Assembly: GCA_964434955.1 (NCBI GenBank)
Contig: CAYSXI010000214.1
Coordinates: forward strand, 1-8,354
Direction of reading: 5' to 3'
DNA from: JANQLU01 sp964434955
Lineage (GTDB): Bacteria; Planctomycetota; Planctomycetia; Pirellulales; Pirellulaceae
DNA: 8,354 nt
The notes under the pieces were generated by a model. It had not been told where the DNA came from, ran no database searches, and saw nothing but the letters and a program-made list of their open reading frames with translations. A program made the position numbers and the translations under genes. Below are positions 6,385 through 8,354 of the stretch, in pieces. Within the stretch, counting starts at the first letter, position 1. The number at the start of each line of letters is the position of its first letter.

Positions 6385-8354
6385 TTAAACGCCCCAGATC
6401 TCAGTTGCGTATTGCCTGATCGTTCGGTCGCTCGAAAACTTGCCTGATCGGGCGACATTCATAATTGCCTTGTTGGTCCAGGCTTGGCGATCCGCGTAAA
6501 GTCGACTCGCGCCATCCTGAGCCGCTGAATAGCTTTCAAGATCCGCAAGGTGAAAATATGGATCGTGATTTTCGACCAGCATGTCGAAGGCCCAAGCGAA
6601 CTGGCCCGAATTGCCCGGGCTAAATCGGTCGCCACGCAAGGCATCAAACAATCTTTGTGTTTGAGCATTTCGATGGTAGAATTCGATGGGTTGTCGGCCG
6701 CCGCTTCGATACCAGTCTTCGATTTGTTCTGCCGTCATTCCAAAAATGAAGATGTTGTTATCGCCCACCTCTTCTCGCATCTCGACGTTTGCTCCATCCA
6801 GCGTTCCCATGGTCAGAGCACCATTCAACATGAATTTCATGTTGCCGGTTCCCGAAGCCTCATAGCCCGCGGTCGAAATCTGTTCGCTCAGTTCCGTCGC
6901 CGGAAAGATCTTTTCCGCCAAACTGACCCGATAGTTGGGAATGAAAACAACCTTCATCCACTTGTTTGCTTTGGGGTCGTTGTTTACGACCTTTGCAATG
7001 TGATTGATCAGTCCGATGATTTGCTTGGCTGCCCAGTAACCAGGCGCGGCTTTGCCGGCAAAAATGTAAGTACGCGGGCAATGGGGAATTTTGCCGTCTT
7101 CGACAATTGCCAGGTATTCCTGGACAATTCGAATGGCCGCCAGGAGCTGCCTTTTGTATTGGTGGATTCGCTTGATCTGGACATCAAACATCGACCCGGG
7201 ATTGACGACTTCGCCCGTCGTTTGCTGGATCACCTTGGCCAATCGCTCTTTGCAATCGGCTTTTGTCCGGCGAAATTCCGCTTGAAACCCTGCGTCGTCC
7301 GCGAAACCTTCCAAAGCCTGGAGTTGATCAAGATTCGTGATCCACTCGGAACCAATCGTCTCTGTGATCAGATTTGAAAGCCCGGGATTCGATTGAAGCA
7401 ACCAGCGACGCGGTGTGATTCCATTCGTCTTGTTATTGAATTTTGTCGGAGAATGCTGATAGAAGAATGGAACCAGATTTGATTTGACCAATTCTGAATG
7501 AAGTGCCGAGACTCCGTTCACACTGTGGCTGCCAACGATCGCCAAGTTACACATTCGAACTTGTTTCCCGCCGTTTTCGGATTCTTCGAAAATCGACATA
7601 TCCTGCAAACGCTGGTTGTCGCCAGGGTACTGCGCAGAAACTTCCTCAAGGAAGCGCCGATTGACTTCGAAAATGATATCCAAGTGGCGCGGCAACACTT
7701 TGGCTACCAGGTCGACCGGCCACTTCTCCAACGCTTCCGGTAAAAGTGTGTGGTTGGTGTAGGCCAGGGTTTCCGTGGTGATGTTCCAAGCTTGCTCCCA
7801 TGAGAAGTCCTTCTCGTCGACCAGCATTCGCATTAGCTCCGCGACCGCCAGTGCCGGATGGGTGTCATTAAGCTGCACGGCAGCGTACTCGGGAAGCGAC
7901 TCGATTCCACCGTGCAATCTTTCATGCCGCCGAATCATGTCACGGATGCAACATGCAACCATGAAATATTCCTGAATCAAACGAAGCTCGCGGCCCTGCT
8001 CCACTGCATCCGAAGGGTAAAGAACTTTGGAAATGGTTTCACCCTTGATTTTTGCCTCAACGGCTTTGATGTAATCGCCTTCGTTAAAGAATTCCATGTC
8101 AAACTCTTGCGATCCGCGTGCCGAATAGAGTCGCAAGTAATTGACGGTTTCACCTTCATAACCAACAACGGGCATGTCGTGGGGCACGCCGACAATCGCT
8201 TGCCAGTCCGTCCACATCGGGTGGTAATTACCTTCGAGGTCCTGCTCATGAGATACCCGCCCAAAAAGCGGGACCACGATGGCTTCGAACGGCCGGATGA
8301 AGCCATCGTGGTCCTGCTCATGAGATACCCGCCCAAACAGCGGGCCCACGATGG
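6385..8354 (-). CDS. glgP: alpha-glucan (glycogen) phosphorylase, 5' end missing
   Basis: Releases glucose-1-phosphate from alpha-1,4-glucan ends using phosphate and a pyridoxal-phosphate cofactor. About 656 codons are present, open at the right edge; compared with the usual 820-850 residues, roughly the first 200 are missing. Motifs in order: GVPHDMPVVGY and TVNYLRLYSAR, SKVLYPSD with ELRLIQEYF, YTNHTLLPEALEKWP, VGSHSVNGVSALHSELVK, KTNGITPRRWL, phosphate-site VQIKRIHQYKRQLL, GKAAPGYWAAKQII, and EASGTGNMKFMLNGALTMGT, where the Lys encoded at 6835-6837 is the cofactor-binding lysine. The catalytic half therefore looks intact. The odd feature is at the N-terminal side: PLFGRVSHEQD occurs twice, 24 residues apart, because of an in-frame 72-bp tandem repeat (8239-8354) in a segment where rabbit muscle phosphorylase has one copy (HFYGRVEH). 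GTG at 8349 is not the true start; the frame is open beyond. Its product feeds the sugar-nucleotide pathways encoded downstream. Confidence 0.95.
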   Translation of the reverse strand, partial: IVGPLFGRVSHEQDHDGFIRPFEAIVVPLFGRVSHEQDLEGNYHPMWTDWQAIVGVPHDMPVVGYEGETVNYLRLYSARGSQEFDMEFFNEGDYIKAVEAKIKGETISKVLYPSDAVEQGRELRLIQEYFMVACCIRDMIRRHERLHGGIESLPEYAAVQLNDTHPALAVAELMRMLVDEKDFSWEQAWNITTETLAYTNHTLLPEALEKWPVDLVAKVLPRHLDIIFEVNRRFLEEVSAQYPGDNQRLQDMSIFEESENGGKQVRMCNLAIVGSHSVNGVSALHSELVKSNLVPFFYQHSPTKFNNKTNGITPRRWLLQSNPGLSNLITETIGSEWITNLDQLQALEGFADDAGFQAEFRRTKADCKERLAKVIQQTTGEVVNPGSMFDVQIKRIHQYKRQLLAAIRIVQEYLAIVEDGKIPHCPRTYIFAGKAAPGYWAAKQIIGLINHIAKVVNNDPKANKWMKVVFIPNYRVSLAEKIFPATELSEQISTAGYEASGTGNMKFMLNGALTMGTLDGANVEMREEVGDNNIFIFGMTAEQIEDWYRSGGRQPIEFYHRNAQTQRLFDALRGDRFSPGNSGQFAWAFDMLVENHDPYFHLADLESYSAAQDGASRLYADRQAWTNKAIMNVARSGKFSSDRTIRQYATEIWGV
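8239..8354. repeat. 72-bp in-frame tandem repeat inside the phosphorylase gene
   Basis: Bases 8239-8282 and 8311-8354 are the same 44-base sequence (starting gtcctgctcatgagatac) with only two differences. The spacer 8283-8310 completes a 72-bp, 24-codon unit, so the reading frame is kept. Weaker similarity reaches back to about 8234 (tcga versus tcgt), and the encoded D-L-E-G parallels D-H-D-G. The second copy still matches at the last base of the window, so the array probably continues beyond the right edge. Either local tandem duplication or insertion of a dispersed element could explain it. Confidence 0.9.
8267..8318. repeat. inverted repeat (hairpin) within the 72-bp unit
   Basis: ggaccacgatggcttc (8271-8286) and gaagccatcgtggtcc (8299-8314) are perfect 16-bp inverted arms around a 12-base loop. 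Allowing one mismatch the arms extend to 20 bp (8267-8286 and 8299-8318). The structure straddles the junction between the two repeat copies and lies wholly in coding sequence (minus strand, residues QDHDGFIRPFEAIVVP). Such length and perfection are unusual inside a conserved enzyme gene. Confidence 0.9.

Noticed and set aside
8239..8354. Insertion sequence with terminal inverted repeats
   Set aside because: The unit is only 72 bp, keeps the reading frame, encodes no transposase, and its inverted arms are internal to the repeat pair rather than at element ends.

Overview
The window looks like chromosomal DNA from a planctomycete, probably of the Pirellula/Rhodopirellula type. This is an inference from protein style, mid-range base composition, use of GTG starts, and short tandem and palindromic repeats scattered through and between genes. 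No rRNA, tRNA or taxonomic marker is present, so the assignment is tentative.

Layout. Bases 1-1011 (minus strand) hold the N-terminal 337 codons of a CBS-domain family II (manganese-dependent) inorganic pyrophosphatase, cut by the left edge at its DHH motif. A 254-base divergent intergenic region follows, then a plus-strand pair at 1266-2782: a stand-alone histidine phosphotransfer (HPt) protein and a response regulator with a degenerate HDOD-like output domain. Bases 2783-3257 have no confident gene. They carry five units of a 22-bp tandem repeat, an adjoining large imperfect inverted repeat, and a doubtful 82-codon ORF. From 3258 to the right edge, four minus-strand genes run in one direction: alpha-glucan (glycogen) phosphorylase (5' end missing), UDP-glucose 6-dehydrogenase, dTDP-glucose 4,6-dehydratase and a dTDP-sugar 3,5-epimerase-family cupin protein.

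How the genes fit together. The four minus-strand genes link storage-glucan breakdown to sugar-nucleotide synthesis. Phosphorylase releases glucose-1-phosphate, the precursor of both UDP-glucose and dTDP-glucose. The dehydrogenase oxidises UDP-glucose to UDP-glucuronate, and the dehydratase and epimerase-like protein convert dTDP-glucose towards a 6-deoxyhexose. The nucleotidyltransferases and the final reductase are not in the window. The products probably feed cell-surface polysaccharide. The HPt/response-regulator pair looks like the downstream half of a phosphorelay whose kinase lies elsewhere.

The most unusual feature is at the right edge. The phosphorylase reading frame contains a 72-bp (24-codon) in-frame tandem repeat carrying a perfect 16-bp inverted repeat, and the repeat still matches at the last base of the window, so the array probably continues. 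I did not find a clearly new multi-gene system; the repeats are the best candidates for something undescribed.
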